Part shown: positions 38,058 through 45,932 of the stretch, piece by piece | How the letters are laid out: every line of letters starts with the position of its first letter | How positions within the stretch are numbered: the stretch's first letter is position 1 | DNA from: an uncultured Flavobacteriales bacterium | Lineage (GTDB): Bacteria; Bacteroidota; Bacteroidia; Flavobacteriales_G; Salibacteraceae | Reading direction: 5' to 3' | DNA length: 64,000 nucleotides | NCBI GenBank assembly: GCA_943788145.1 | Contig: CALSPD010000029.1 | Coordinates: 1-64,000 of the forward strand | Program-made: the position numbers and the translations under genes | Notes under the pieces: model-generated | Told to the model about the DNA's origin: nothing | Seen by the model: the letters and a program-made list of their open reading frames with translations, nothing else | Databases searched by the model: none

Positions 38058-39499
38058 TTAATGGCCGGAGTTTGCTCCTTCGACTTTCGTTTGAAGAAGT
38101 CAAGAATACTTCTGATCGCCTTGGTGTATGTTTCCATATCCAAAAGTTTGCTGTCAGTACTCGCTTGATAGGTTAAATAAAAGCCAATTGGGAGTAAGAC
38201 GTAAGTTGCAATCCACATACCCAATGCTGCATCCATTTCATTTTGCTTTGCAAGCTTTTCAAAGGTTATAGAGGTTATATGATAAACCAAAAAGAATAGT
38301 ACGGATATTACCACAGGTAGTCCTAAACCACCTTTTCGGATGATTGCCCCTAAAGGTGCCCCAATGAAAAACAGAATAATACAAGCTATAGATAACGTGA
38401 ATTTTCTGTGCCATTCGATTAGATGTCGATTAATGTTACGAGAGGCACCCTCCAATATCTCAGCTTTCGATGCCAATGTAGTCTTGTTTTGTCTCAAGTT
38501 TGAAACAGCCGTTTCGAGAAAGGCCATTTTATGTTGCTTATTAAAGGATTCATAAGCAAGTATTAAGTTGCTATCTGAAATAATGCTTTGATCTACAGTA
38601 TCTAAGTATTCAGCTTTAATTGTTCGGTTATAAATGTTCGCGTCTAACTCTTCTTTTTTATTGGCATATCGGATCAGATGAGAATCAATTGCCTCGTCCA
38701 ACTGACTTAAATTCAACATCTGATAGTTGTCTTTGAAGATATCCTTATCACTTCGCTCCATCTGAAAACCGCTTAGGTCGAAGCGCATTATTTCCGAACC
38801 AAATTCGGATAACATATGTGGTTTATCGTCCCCTTCAAGCTCTTCGTAACTCGTACCGTTGTTTAGCTCAAATATGAGGTATCTTTCATCGCTACTCATA
38901 TCCATTCTTCCCGACTCGGCTCGAATAACATGCGCATTTCCTTTATCTGAGGAATGATCATAAATAAGGACATCGTGCATGCCTCGACCATCCTCATCCT
39001 TTTTATCCACACGAATAACATAGTTTTCAATTCCAGCATAAAAGATGCCTTCGGTGATATCGAAGGTTGGTTTTTTATGTCGGATATCATAGAGTAGGGA
39101 GGCAAACTCCAAATTAGCCTTTGGCCAGACGTAGTTGGTAAACATAAACGCAGAGGCACTGGTGAGTAGGGTGACAATTAATAAGGGGAACATTATTCGA
39201 ATAAGTCCCATTCCACTCGATTTCATGGCGACCAATTCGTAATGTTCACCAAAACTTCCAAAGGTCATAATGGATGCCAGCAATATCGCAAGCGGAAGTG
39301 CCATCGGCACAAGGTTGGCGGATGCGTAAAAAAGCAGTTCACCAACGAGATACCATTCTAGCCCTTTTCCAACAAGTTCATCGATGTATTTCCAAAGAAA
39401 TTGCATCACAAATATGAACAGCGTAATGAAAAACGTCAGGATAAATGGTCCCAAATAGGACTTAATAATAAGAAGATGCAGCTTTTTCAAATGTGGCAA
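38054..39499 (-). CDS. LptF/LptG family permease
   Basis: LptF and LptG form the membrane part of the lipopolysaccharide export machine. The 481-aa protein has helices at residues about 12-35, 55-80, 98-120 at the N-terminus and three more at about 360-455. These flank a periplasmic beta-jellyroll domain (about 125-340), as in the family. It starts KLHLLIIKSYLGPFILTFFI, a typical LptF/G opening, and has the conserved LVPMALPLAILLASIMTFG. Whether it is LptF or LptG cannot be decided. It precedes and overlaps a glycosyltransferase, which may act in the same surface pathway. Confidence 0.9.
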   Translation of the reverse strand: MPHLKKLHLLIIKSYLGPFILTFFITLFIFVMQFLWKYIDELVGKGLEWYLVGELLFYASANLVPMALPLAILLASIMTFGSFGEHYELVAMKSSGMGLIRIMFPLLIVTLLTSASAFMFTNYVWPKANLEFASLLYDIRHKKPTFDITEGIFYAGIENYVIRVDKKDEDGRGMHDVLIYDHSSDKGNAHVIRAESGRMDMSSDERYLIFELNNGTSYEELEGDDKPHMLSEFGSEIMRFDLSGFQMERSDKDIFKDNYQMLNLSQLDEAIDSHLIRYANKKEELDANIYNRTIKAEYLDTVDQSIISDSNLILAYESFNKQHKMAFLETAVSNLRQNKTTLASKAEILEGASRNINRHLIEWHRKFTLSIACIILFFIGAPLGAIIRKGGLGLPVVISVLFFLVYHITSITFEKLAKQNEMDAALGMWIATYVLLPIGFYLTYQASTDSKLLDMETYTKAIRSILDFFKRKSKEQTPAIK

Positions 39500-39537
39500 C
39501 TTGAGACCTCAAATGTAAGGCCAATTGGCCTGCTCGA

Positions 39538-39921
39538 CTAGGAGCCTAATATGTGTAGAAGTTCCCCTATCTGAGATTCCCAAAGCCTCGTTTGTGCTTC
39601 AATCTCATCTTTTTCGGCAAAATCGGTGATAAAAAGGCCAACATCGCCTGTTAATTGATCTGTTTTAATTAGGAATTCAAAATAATAGTCAGTGCCCTCA
39701 TCCTCAACAAATTGATACCGGATGAACTGCTCCTGTTTCTTAGCCAAGATCACAGCCTCCTCTACAGACCCATCCCATTCAAACTTTGCTTGATCACGCT
39801 TTATAGTAACATCATCTGCAAACCAATCGGATAGCCCACTACTAGTAGATAAACATTGGTAAAGAATCTTAACGGAAGATTTGACAGTAAATTCCAGTTC
39901 AAATTTTTGCTTTTCAGCCAT
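39538..39921 (-). CDS. START-like (SRPBCC) domain protein
   Basis: The 127-aa protein is a single small START/AHSA1-like domain: ELEFTVKSSVKILYQCLSTS at the start, GLSDWFADDV, then strands and a long final helix (EIEAQTRLWESQIGELLHIL). This family is common and stand-alone in Bacteroidota, often next to an LptF/G gene as here (38 bases upstream of it on the same strand). SRPBCC folds bind hydrophobic ligands; the ligand is unknown. Confidence 0.85.
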   Translation of the reverse strand: MAEKQKFELEFTVKSSVKILYQCLSTSSGLSDWFADDVTIKRDQAKFEWDGSVEEAVILAKKQEQFIRYQFVEDEGTDYYFEFLIKTDQLTGDVGLFITDFAEKDEIEAQTRLWESQIGELLHILGS

Positions 39922-40163
39922 GTCTGTTATCGATTAATAAACTCAACTCGAGTGATCGCAATATAATCTTTTGAGCTATAATGACTAATACAATTTATCA
40001 ACCATTGATAAAAAGACGTTTGGTTCGGTCTAAGCTACCGGACAAGATGTTCGGTCTTTCAATAATTAAAGTTTTACTCGTCTATTAATTTCTCAAGTTT
40101 TCAGTTTTTTAGAAGATTGAAGCAGAATTGAGAATTATAAAGAGCGAAGAACTAGAAAAGTCC

Positions 40164-40260
40164 CCCCCGTCCGCCAGCTGGCTGATAAGAATCCTGCCAC
40201 AAGTTGAATGATATTAAAAAAAAAGCCCCGATAAAGGGGCTATTCCTAGTAGCGAAGGGG
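40164..40260. repeat. Direct repeat, copy 1 (tRNA-Met 3' end plus downstream sequence)
   Basis: The unit reads CCCCCGTCCGCCAG..., GATAAGAATC, GTTGAATGATAT, an A run, AGCCCCGATAAAGGGGCT, CTAGTAGCGAAGGGG. It matches copy 2 (40282-40379) with few differences at a period of 118 bp. The last bases (AGCGAAGGGG) are the acceptor and start of the T-arm of tRNA-Met, but the rest of the tRNA is absent here. Confidence 0.85.
40216..40241 (-). terminator. Duplicated tRNA-type terminator (copy 1)
   Basis: On the minus strand AGCCCC TTTATC GGGGCT (40224-40241) is followed by nine T residues. It is identical in its hairpin to the terminator of tRNA-Met at 40334-40360 but has only a tRNA fragment in front of it. 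Confidence 0.8.
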
Positions 40261-40261
40261 T

Positions 40262-40277
40262 CCCGATAGCTATCGGG
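40262..40277. repeat. Perfect palindrome between the two direct repeats
   Basis: CCCGATAGCTATCGGG is a perfect 16-base palindrome. It replaces the part of the tRNA that should follow AGCGAAGGGG in copy 1 and is flanked by G-rich and C-rich runs that could extend the stem. Confidence 0.75.
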
Positions 40278-40281
40278 GGAA

Positions 40282-40379
40282 CCCCCGTCCGCCAGAAGGC
40301 GGATAAGAATCTTGCGCACAGGTTGAATGATATAAAAAAAAAAGCCCCGATAAAGGGGCTATTTCTAGTAGCGAAGGGG
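40282..40379. repeat. Direct repeat, copy 2 (overlapping the tRNA-Met 3' end)
   Basis: This is the second copy of the unit at 40164-40260. It contains CCCCCGTCCGCC AGAAGGCGGAT, where the two halves pair (GTCCGCC...GGCGGAT), then the terminator and the real 3' end of tRNA-Met. Confidence 0.85.
40334..40360 (-). terminator. Terminator of tRNA-Met
   Basis: On the minus strand AGCCCC TTTATC GGGGCT (40343-40360) is followed by ten T residues, starting 9 bases after the tRNA. Confidence 0.88.
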
Positions 40380-40442
40380 GGAATCGAACCCCCGACCTCA
40401 GGGTTATGAATCCTGCGCTCTAACCGTCTGAGCTACCTCGCC
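40369..40442 (-). tRNA. tRNA-Met (CAU)
   Basis: The minus strand gives a 74-base cloverleaf: acceptor GGCGAGG/CTTCGCT with a G1-U72 pair, D-arm AGCTCAGACGGTTAGAGC, anticodon loop TTCATAA (CAU), variable AGGTC, T-arm GGGGGTTCGATTCCCCC, discriminator A. CCA is not encoded. It lacks initiator features, so elongator Met is most likely; tRNA-Ile2 with modified CAU is less likely given its similarity to Bacteroidota elongator Met genes. Confidence 0.95.
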
Positions 40443-40454
40443 AATTAGCGGGTG

Positions 40455-40462
40455 CAAATATA
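40455..40462 (-). promoter_or_regulatory. -7 promoter element of tRNA-Met
   Basis: On the minus strand TATATTTG is an exact TAnnTTTG match, followed by CACC, 12 bases upstream of the tRNA 5' end. A -33 element at good spacing is not clear. Confidence 0.6.
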
Positions 40463-40492
40463 ATTTTAGCATCAATTAAAACCAGTCAAAAT

Positions 40493-40522
40493 AAAAAAGC
40501 CCTAATCAATTTGATCAAGGCT
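40493..40522 (-). terminator. Terminator after lpd
   Basis: On the minus strand AGCCTTGATCA pairs with TTGATTAGGGCT allowing G-T pairs (40498-40522), followed by six T residues. It lies 20 bases after the lpd stop codon and upstream of the tRNA promoter. Confidence 0.7.
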
Positions 40523-40542
40523 TTCTAATTTATTAGTGAGTT

Positions 40543-41937
40543 CTATAGGTGAATAACCTCATCATAAGCCGCAGCGGCAGCTTCCATAATGGCTTCACTC
40601 ATAGTTGGGTGTGGGTGCACTGTTTTGATCAACTCGTGACCTGTTGTCTCAAGTTTTCGAACGGCGACCAACTCAGCAACCAATTCAGTCACGTTGGCTA
40701 ACCGATCATATGGCCTCCAAGAGTTCACCGTACTTCGCGTCAAAAATTAGTTTGACAAAACCATCTGAGTGACCTGAGGCTTTCGCCTTTCCAGATGCGC
40801 TGAAAGGGAATTTTCCGACTTTCAATTCGTATCCAGCCTCTTTTGCTGCTTTTTCTGTCATACCAACGCTTGCAACTTCTGGTGAGCAATACGTGCATCC
40901 TGGGATGTTTCCGTAATCTAAGTGCGTCAGGAGATTGACCTGCAATTTTTTCAACACAAATAATTCCTTCAGCTGATGCTACGTGCGCTAGTGCTTGACC
41001 TGGCACACAGTCGCCAATAGCGAATACACCGGGATGTTGGTCTCATAGTATTCGTTTACCATGATCTTTCCTCGATCGGTGGCAACTCCAACATCCTCTA
41101 AGTCCTATGTTCTTCAATGTTCGCAACAATTCCTACTGCCGAAAGAACTACATCACATTCAATAGTTGCCTTCTGCCTTTTTTGTCTTTGTAATTAACCG
41201 TGCAACCTTTCGCGGAAGTTTTTACCTCAGTAACCTCGGTGCCGGTCATAACACTCATTCCAGACTTCTTGAAGCTTCGTGCCAAGTTGCTTGCTTACTT
41301 CTTCGTCTTCAACTGGAACAATGTTGTCTAAGTATTCGATAAGCGTAACCTCTGTGCCCAGTGTCTGATAGAAATATGCAAACTCAGAACCGATGGCGCC
41401 GGATCCCATAACAACCATTTTCTTTGGTTGGGTTGGAAGGGTCATTGCTTCGCGATATCCAATAATCTTTTTACCGTCTTGCTTAATGTGAGGAAGCTCT
41501 CTGGATCGAGCACCCGTTGCAACGATGATGCTTTTCGCAGTCACCTCTTTTGACTTGCCTTTGTCATCGGTCACCTCAAGTTTACCTGCAGCCTTCAGCT
41601 TGCCTGTACCAATGATCACTTCGATTTTATTCTTTTTCATGAGAAACTCTACGCCCTTACTCATGCTTCCAGCAACATCTCGACTTCTGCCAACAATGGC
41701 ACTTGAAATCCGCTTTATGATCTGAAACGGTAATGCCGTAGTCTCCAGCATGATTAAATAATCAAACACTTGAGCGCTTTTAGCAAGTGCTTTTGTTGGA
41801 ATACATCCCCAGTTTAAGCAAATTCCGCCAAGCGATTCGCGCTCAACGATTGCTGTTTTCAAGCCAAGTTGCGAGGCTCTAATGGCTGCTACGTATCCGC
41901 CAGGTCCGCTTCCTAATACTATTAGATCAAAATCCAT
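40543..41937 (-). CDS. lpdA: Dihydrolipoyl dehydrogenase with multiple frame disruptions
   Basis: Lpd is the FAD-dependent E3 component that reoxidises lipoyl groups of 2-oxoacid dehydrogenase complexes. The first 225 codons (41937 to about 41265) are intact: FAD loop GSGPGGYVAAIRASQLG, redox disulfide GGICLNWGCIPTKA (Cys40, Cys45), VATGARSREL, NAD loop GSGAIGSEFAYF. The last part encodes TVHPHPTMSEAIMEAAAAAY with the catalytic His-Glu. Between about 41265 and 40690 the frame changes about eight times by one- or two-base gains and losses. Yet every piece read in the right frame is family-like (AIGDCVPGQALAHVASAEG, GCTYCSPEVASVGMTE). The total span of 465 codons is the normal Lpd length. I favour local sequencing errors over a true pseudogene. 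Confidence 0.85.
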
Positions 41938-41969
41938 GGATTGTTTTTTTTTCGTTTTTCTGTTGGTCG

Positions 41970-41977
41970 CGAATTTA
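41970..41977 (-). promoter_or_regulatory. -7-like promoter element of lpd
   Basis: On the minus strand TAAATTCG fits the TAnnTTTG motif with one mismatch, about 32 bases before the lpd start, and is followed by CGACC. Confidence 0.35.
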
Positions 41978-42137
41978 GATTAATCCAGATAAATTATCGG
42001 GACAAATTGGTTTGGATTTCAGGTTGACCATTTATCAAGAAAATCATACTGTAATAGTTCTCGATTTTCCACCGCTCATACTTTTCGGGAATTCTGAGCA
42101 TTCTGACTTATTATTGAATAACCAAAACCTATTTATC

Positions 42138-42770
42138 ATGATGAAATTTGACATTCTACATCAAGAACATTATTCAAGAGGTGAGCTTTTACTACGCTCA
42201 ATTTTAGGATTTTTCTACATTCTTATTCCGCATGGCTTTCTATTAGGATTTCTTGGAATAGCGGCAGGTGTCTTGCATTTTCTCACTTTTTGGGTTGTAT
42301 TATTTACTGGTCGTTATCCAGAGTCGTGGTTTGAGTTTCAAGTCAAATATCAGCGGTGGAATCTTCGAGTAAGCGCTCGAATCTTAAACATGGCTGATGG
42401 TTATCCTGCTTTTGGATTAGATGCTGAGGATGATAAAACCACGCTCGAAATTTCATATCCAACTGAAATATCGCGAGGGCTCGTTTTGGTTCGGGCTTTT
42501 TTTGGGTTTGTCTATGTTTTGATACCACATGGTCTAATTTTAGGCGTATTGGGAATTGGCGTCTTGTTCGTAAACTTCATTGCGTTTTGGGCTGTATTGT
42601 TCACGGCTAAATTCCCAAGGTCTATGTTTAATTTTCAGCTTTCTTATTTAAGATGGTCACAACGAGTTTCAAATTATCTCATGTATTTAACGGACCAATA
42701 CCCACCATTTCATGGTGAGCCAGATTCTGAAGATGCTGGCGAAAACATACTAGATGCTGACGTTCATTAA
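42138..42770 (+). CDS. DUF4389-type membrane protein with internal duplication
   Basis: Two adjacent ATGs (42138, 42141) precede MKFDILHQEHYSRGELLLRS; I choose them because the open frame upstream to 42012 encodes non-membrane residues with no family support. The 210-aa protein consists of two repeats. Each has the motif LLLRSILGFFYILIPHGFLLG / LVRAFFGFVYVLIPHGLILG style (split here at about residues 14-35 and 116-137). A second helix follows in each, then VLFTGRYPESWFEFQVKYQRW / VLFTAKFPRSMFNFQLSYLRW type segments (about 52-72 and 154-174). This is the DUF4389 pattern. About four membrane helices are expected. Function unknown. A DUF4870-like gene follows. Confidence 0.8.
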   Translation: MMKFDILHQEHYSRGELLLRSILGFFYILIPHGFLLGFLGIAAGVLHFLTFWVVLFTGRYPESWFEFQVKYQRWNLRVSARILNMADGYPAFGLDAEDDKTTLEISYPTEISRGLVLVRAFFGFVYVLIPHGLILGVLGIGVLFVNFIAFWAVLFTAKFPRSMFNFQLSYLRWSQRVSNYLMYLTDQYPPFHGEPDSEDAGENILDADVH

Positions 42771-42790
42771 ATGCTTAAGTGCTAGGAACC

Positions 42791-43231
42791 ATGTATGGAC
42801 CACATCCACAACCGGATGAAATTCCGCTGAGAGAGCGGGAAGACGCCATGGGTGCCTATCTGATGATGTTCGCTGCGGTGGCGGTGGCGCTGCCACTACC
42901 TGTGATTAATTTAATTGCGGCTATTGTCTACTATTTTGTAAATCGAAGAAAGAGCGATTTCATTCATTTTCATTCACTGCAAAGCTTGCTTTCTCAATTC
43001 CCGACAACCTTGTTGAACTGGGGTTTGCTCTACTGGTCATTGCAAATTTGGTTGTTCGGAAATTGCACAATTTGCATAGAGTTTTGGGCGTATATCGGAC
43101 TGGTTGTATTTGCCAATATAGTCTACTTTGTTTTTAGTTTAATCGCTGCAATTAAGGCTTATAGAGGGGAGATGTATTACTTTTTCGGAATTGGAAGCTA
43201 TTGCTATCGCGTTGTATTTAAGAGGCATTAA
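42791..43231 (+). CDS. DUF4870-like membrane protein
   Basis: From ATG 42791 the protein is 146 aa; a GTG at 42779 would add four residues. Features are MGAYLMMFAAVAVALPLPVI (first helix), NRRKSDFIHFHSLQSLLSQF (the conserved amphipathic segment of DUF4870) and two further helices. It ends YFFGIGSYCYRVVFKRH. It is 20 bases after the DUF4389-type gene and probably co-transcribed. No biochemical role is known for the family. Confidence 0.75.
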   Translation: MYGPHPQPDEIPLREREDAMGAYLMMFAAVAVALPLPVINLIAAIVYYFVNRRKSDFIHFHSLQSLLSQFPTTLLNWGLLYWSLQIWLFGNCTICIEFWAYIGLVVFANIVYFVFSLIAAIKAYRGEMYYFFGIGSYCYRVVFKRH

Positions 43232-43296
43232 GCGCATGGATAATCTCCATAACCCAATTTCATCAATCGTTTCTCGTTTTATCCTACTATTGACAG

Positions 43297-44079
43297 ATGA
43301 TTCAAATCACCAGTTTCACAAATGCGCGCTTTAAATATTTCCGTTCGTTGGCGAAATCACGAACGAGAAAGCGTGAAGGTGTATTTATCATGGAAGGACG
43401 TCCAGAGTTGGACCTTGCGATTAAGTCAGGATTAAGTCCATTGTCCGTATTGTATTGTGAATCATACTTAGGCCTCAAAGAAATCGAAGCGATAGTTAAT
43501 GTCAGTGAAGTCGAGCTTATACATCTTTCGAAAGCACTTTTTGACGAACTGGCTTACCAAACCATTCCGGGTAATTTTTTAATGGCTTTTCGCTCTTGGA
43601 ACACTTCGATAGAAAGCATTTCCAAACAAGATGTCACTGTAATTATTGAGGCCGTTGAAAAGCCAGGAAACCTTGGTGCAATTTTAAGAACTTGTGATGC
43701 TGTGGGTATCAAAAATGTATTGGTAACCGAAACTGAGGTTGATTTATTCAATCCAAATGTGATTCGTAACAGTAGGGGAGCAGTATTTACTGTGAACGCT
43801 GTTTTTTGTACAAATGAGCAGGCACTAGACCTTGTTAAAACGCAAGGAGCAGAGGTATATGCAGCCGTACTTTCGGGCAAGGCAGTCGACTACAAAATCG
43901 TAGCAAACGAAGCCAATAAGGCCATTGTTTTTGGGGCTGAATCTCGAGGGTTGTCTTCGTTTTGGTTTGAAAACGCCAATCACCACATTATCATTCCTAT
44001 GCGAGGCGTTGTAGATTCCTTAAATGTTTCTGTAAGCGTAGCTGTTATCTTGTACGAAGCCACGCGAAATGACGATTAG
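43297..44079 (+). CDS. SpoU/TrmH-type RNA 2'-O-methyltransferase
   Basis: The 260-aa protein has the small substrate-binding N-terminal part (FTNARFKYFRSLAKSRTRKR, GVFIMEGRPELDLAI) and the knotted SPOUT domain. Its three motifs are VEKPGNLGAILRTCDAVGI, FGAESRGLSSFW and IPMRGVVDSLNVSVSVAVIL. This is the RlmB/TrmH class that methylates ribose of rRNA or tRNA. The target nucleotide cannot be told from the sequence. Confidence 0.92.
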   Translation: MIQITSFTNARFKYFRSLAKSRTRKREGVFIMEGRPELDLAIKSGLSPLSVLYCESYLGLKEIEAIVNVSEVELIHLSKALFDELAYQTIPGNFLMAFRSWNTSIESISKQDVTVIIEAVEKPGNLGAILRTCDAVGIKNVLVTETEVDLFNPNVIRNSRGAVFTVNAVFCTNEQALDLVKTQGAEVYAAVLSGKAVDYKIVANEANKAIVFGAESRGLSSFWFENANHHIIIPMRGVVDSLNVSVSVAVILYEATRNDD

Positions 44080-44085
44080 AGGTGC

Positions 44086-45843
44086 CTATATCCGAGCTTG
44101 GTAGGTGTAAAGTTGGTGATATCTACCTTCTTTAGTTATCAATTCATCATGTGTTCCTCGCTCAGCAATTTGCCCATCTTCAACAACCAAAATCTGATTG
44201 GCTTGCCTAATGGTGCTCAGTCGATGCGCTATGACAAATGTTGTTCTCCCTTTCATTAATTTTGATAAGCTATCTTGTATAAATGACTCACTTTCAGTGT
44301 CTAAATTAGAAGTAGCTTCATCTAAGATTAACACCTTTGGATCGGCCAGAATAGCGCGGGCGATTGCAATTCGTTGACGTTGACCGCCAGATAGTTTCAC
44401 ACCGCGTTCGCCAATTACCGTATCCAATCCAAGTTCAAATCGATCGCAAAATTCACTTACATAAGCTGCATCCACTGCTTGTTTAAGTTGTTCTTCACTG
44501 GCCTGCGGTCTAGGGAAGAGTATATTCTCACGAATGGTTCCTTCAAAGAGAAAATCGTCTTGAAGCACAACGCCTAGGCGACTTCGAAAACTTCCCAATG
44601 TAACTTTGGATAAATCTTTACCATCTAGATAAATGGTTCCTGTATTTGGATTTAAAAAAGTGGCTGCAAGGCCTGCTATTGTTGTCTTTCCCGACCCTGA
44701 CGTTCCCACCAATGCTGTTACAGATCCAGCTTTTGCTTCAAAGCTGATGTTATGTAACACTTCTTTTTCTTCTTCATATGCGAAACTCACATTATCGAAT
44801 CTAATGTCACCTTGAATTTCGGCCAATGATATTGTGCGAATGGACGAGTCCTCCTCGGGTTCCATATTCATGATTTCCTCGGTTCGATCTAAACCTGCGA
44901 AAGCCTCCGTCAACTGGCTGCCAATGTTGCTCATTTGAACCAAAGGCGCGATCATGAATCCTAGATATAGGGTGAAGGATAAAAAGTCGCCCGTGGTGAT
45001 TTCTTGTTCAATCATCATGCTTCCACCGATTCCCATGATACCAGCAGATGCTAGGCCCAAGAGCAAGGTAGCCAAACTCGTAATTAGGCTGGTTGATGTT
45101 AGACTCTTTTTGACATTCAAAAACAAACGCTCAACTCCTTCTTCAAAGGTTTTTACTTCTTGAGGTTCAGCATGGAATCCTTTTATGACACGAACGCCAT
45201 TGAGGGTTTCGACCAAGCGTCCTGTGACTTCCGCATTTATCTTACCTCTTTCTCTAAAAATAGGTCTGATATAGGCAAAAGCTTTGAGCGAAATGCCTGC
45301 AAAAACAACTACAGGGAGCAGAACAAAGAGTGTCATTTTTGGGCTTATTTGGATCAATAAAAAAAGCGACACAACCGATGTCAGCAGTCCGCCAATAAGT
45401 TGAACAAGTCCCGTTCCGACTATATTTCGTACGCCTTCAACGTCTGTCATGATGCGAGAGACGAGCTCACCACTCTTGTGATTATCAAAGAATCGAATAG
45501 GCAATTGCAGGATTTTCTGCTGGACTTGAGCACGAAGTATAGATATGAGTCGTTGCGCTTCAACACTTAGTATGTTGGTTAATAGAAATGAAGTAACCGA
45601 TTGAACGAGTAGGGCGGCACCTACGACCAATAATAGCATTTTGAGCATCTGATAATCCTTGCCAACTATGACATCATCCATCAAGTATTTACTCGCGCCT
45701 GGTAAAACCAAACCCGCCAAGCGACTTATGACGATCAGGACCAGCCCGAATGAAATAACCCTCCTTCTGGGCCAGACAATGGTCTTAAAAACATGCGCGA
45801 TCGAGATTTTATTCTTTGGCTTTGATTTGGATTTAGGCTCCAT
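44086..45843 (-). CDS. ABC exporter, fused permease and ATPase (MsbA-like)
   Basis: The 585-aa half-transporter has six membrane helices (about residues 25-320) and a C-terminal ATPase. The ATPase shows VGTSGSGKTTIAGLAA (Walker A), LSGGQRQRIAIARAIL (signature), PKVLILDEATSNLD (Walker B) and IAHRLSTIRQ (H-loop). It should work as a homodimer. The N-terminus is basic (MEPKSKSKPKNKISIAHVFK). It resembles lipid A or multidrug exporters; the cargo cannot be assigned and there are no operon partners. Confidence 0.92.
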   Translation of the reverse strand: MEPKSKSKPKNKISIAHVFKTIVWPRRRVISFGLVLIVISRLAGLVLPGASKYLMDDVIVGKDYQMLKMLLLVVGAALLVQSVTSFLLTNILSVEAQRLISILRAQVQQKILQLPIRFFDNHKSGELVSRIMTDVEGVRNIVGTGLVQLIGGLLTSVVSLFLLIQISPKMTLFVLLPVVVFAGISLKAFAYIRPIFRERGKINAEVTGRLVETLNGVRVIKGFHAEPQEVKTFEEGVERLFLNVKKSLTSTSLITSLATLLLGLASAGIMGIGGSMMIEQEITTGDFLSFTLYLGFMIAPLVQMSNIGSQLTEAFAGLDRTEEIMNMEPEEDSSIRTISLAEIQGDIRFDNVSFAYEEEKEVLHNISFEAKAGSVTALVGTSGSGKTTIAGLAATFLNPNTGTIYLDGKDLSKVTLGSFRSRLGVVLQDDFLFEGTIRENILFPRPQASEEQLKQAVDAAYVSEFCDRFELGLDTVIGERGVKLSGGQRQRIAIARAILADPKVLILDEATSNLDTESESFIQDSLSKLMKGRTTFVIAHRLSTIRQANQILVVEDGQIAERGTHDELITKEGRYHQLYTYQARI

Positions 45844-45932
45844 TCTTTTGAAATTTATTTAAGACATGCGTGAAGGCAGAAACCATACCTAGAACCAGAA
45901 CATGACAAATGGGCTGAAATGAGTTTGGCACC

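Larger units (their letters stand above)
39922..40368. other. Gene-free region with a tRNA-linked direct repeat
   Basis: These 447 bases hold no protein gene. The first 240 bases are AT-rich with nothing recognisable. From 40164 on, a roughly 97-bp unit containing a terminator and the tRNA-Met 3' end occurs twice (see the repeat entries). Confidence 0.7.

Noticed and set aside
40164-40379. CRISPR array
   Set aside because: Only two copies of a long unit are present, with a tRNA fragment inside and no cas genes nearby.
40164-40442. Attachment-site pair of an integrated element
   Set aside because: The two copies are only 118 bases apart with no integrase or cargo between them, so at most this is a remnant; kept as a repeat finding only.
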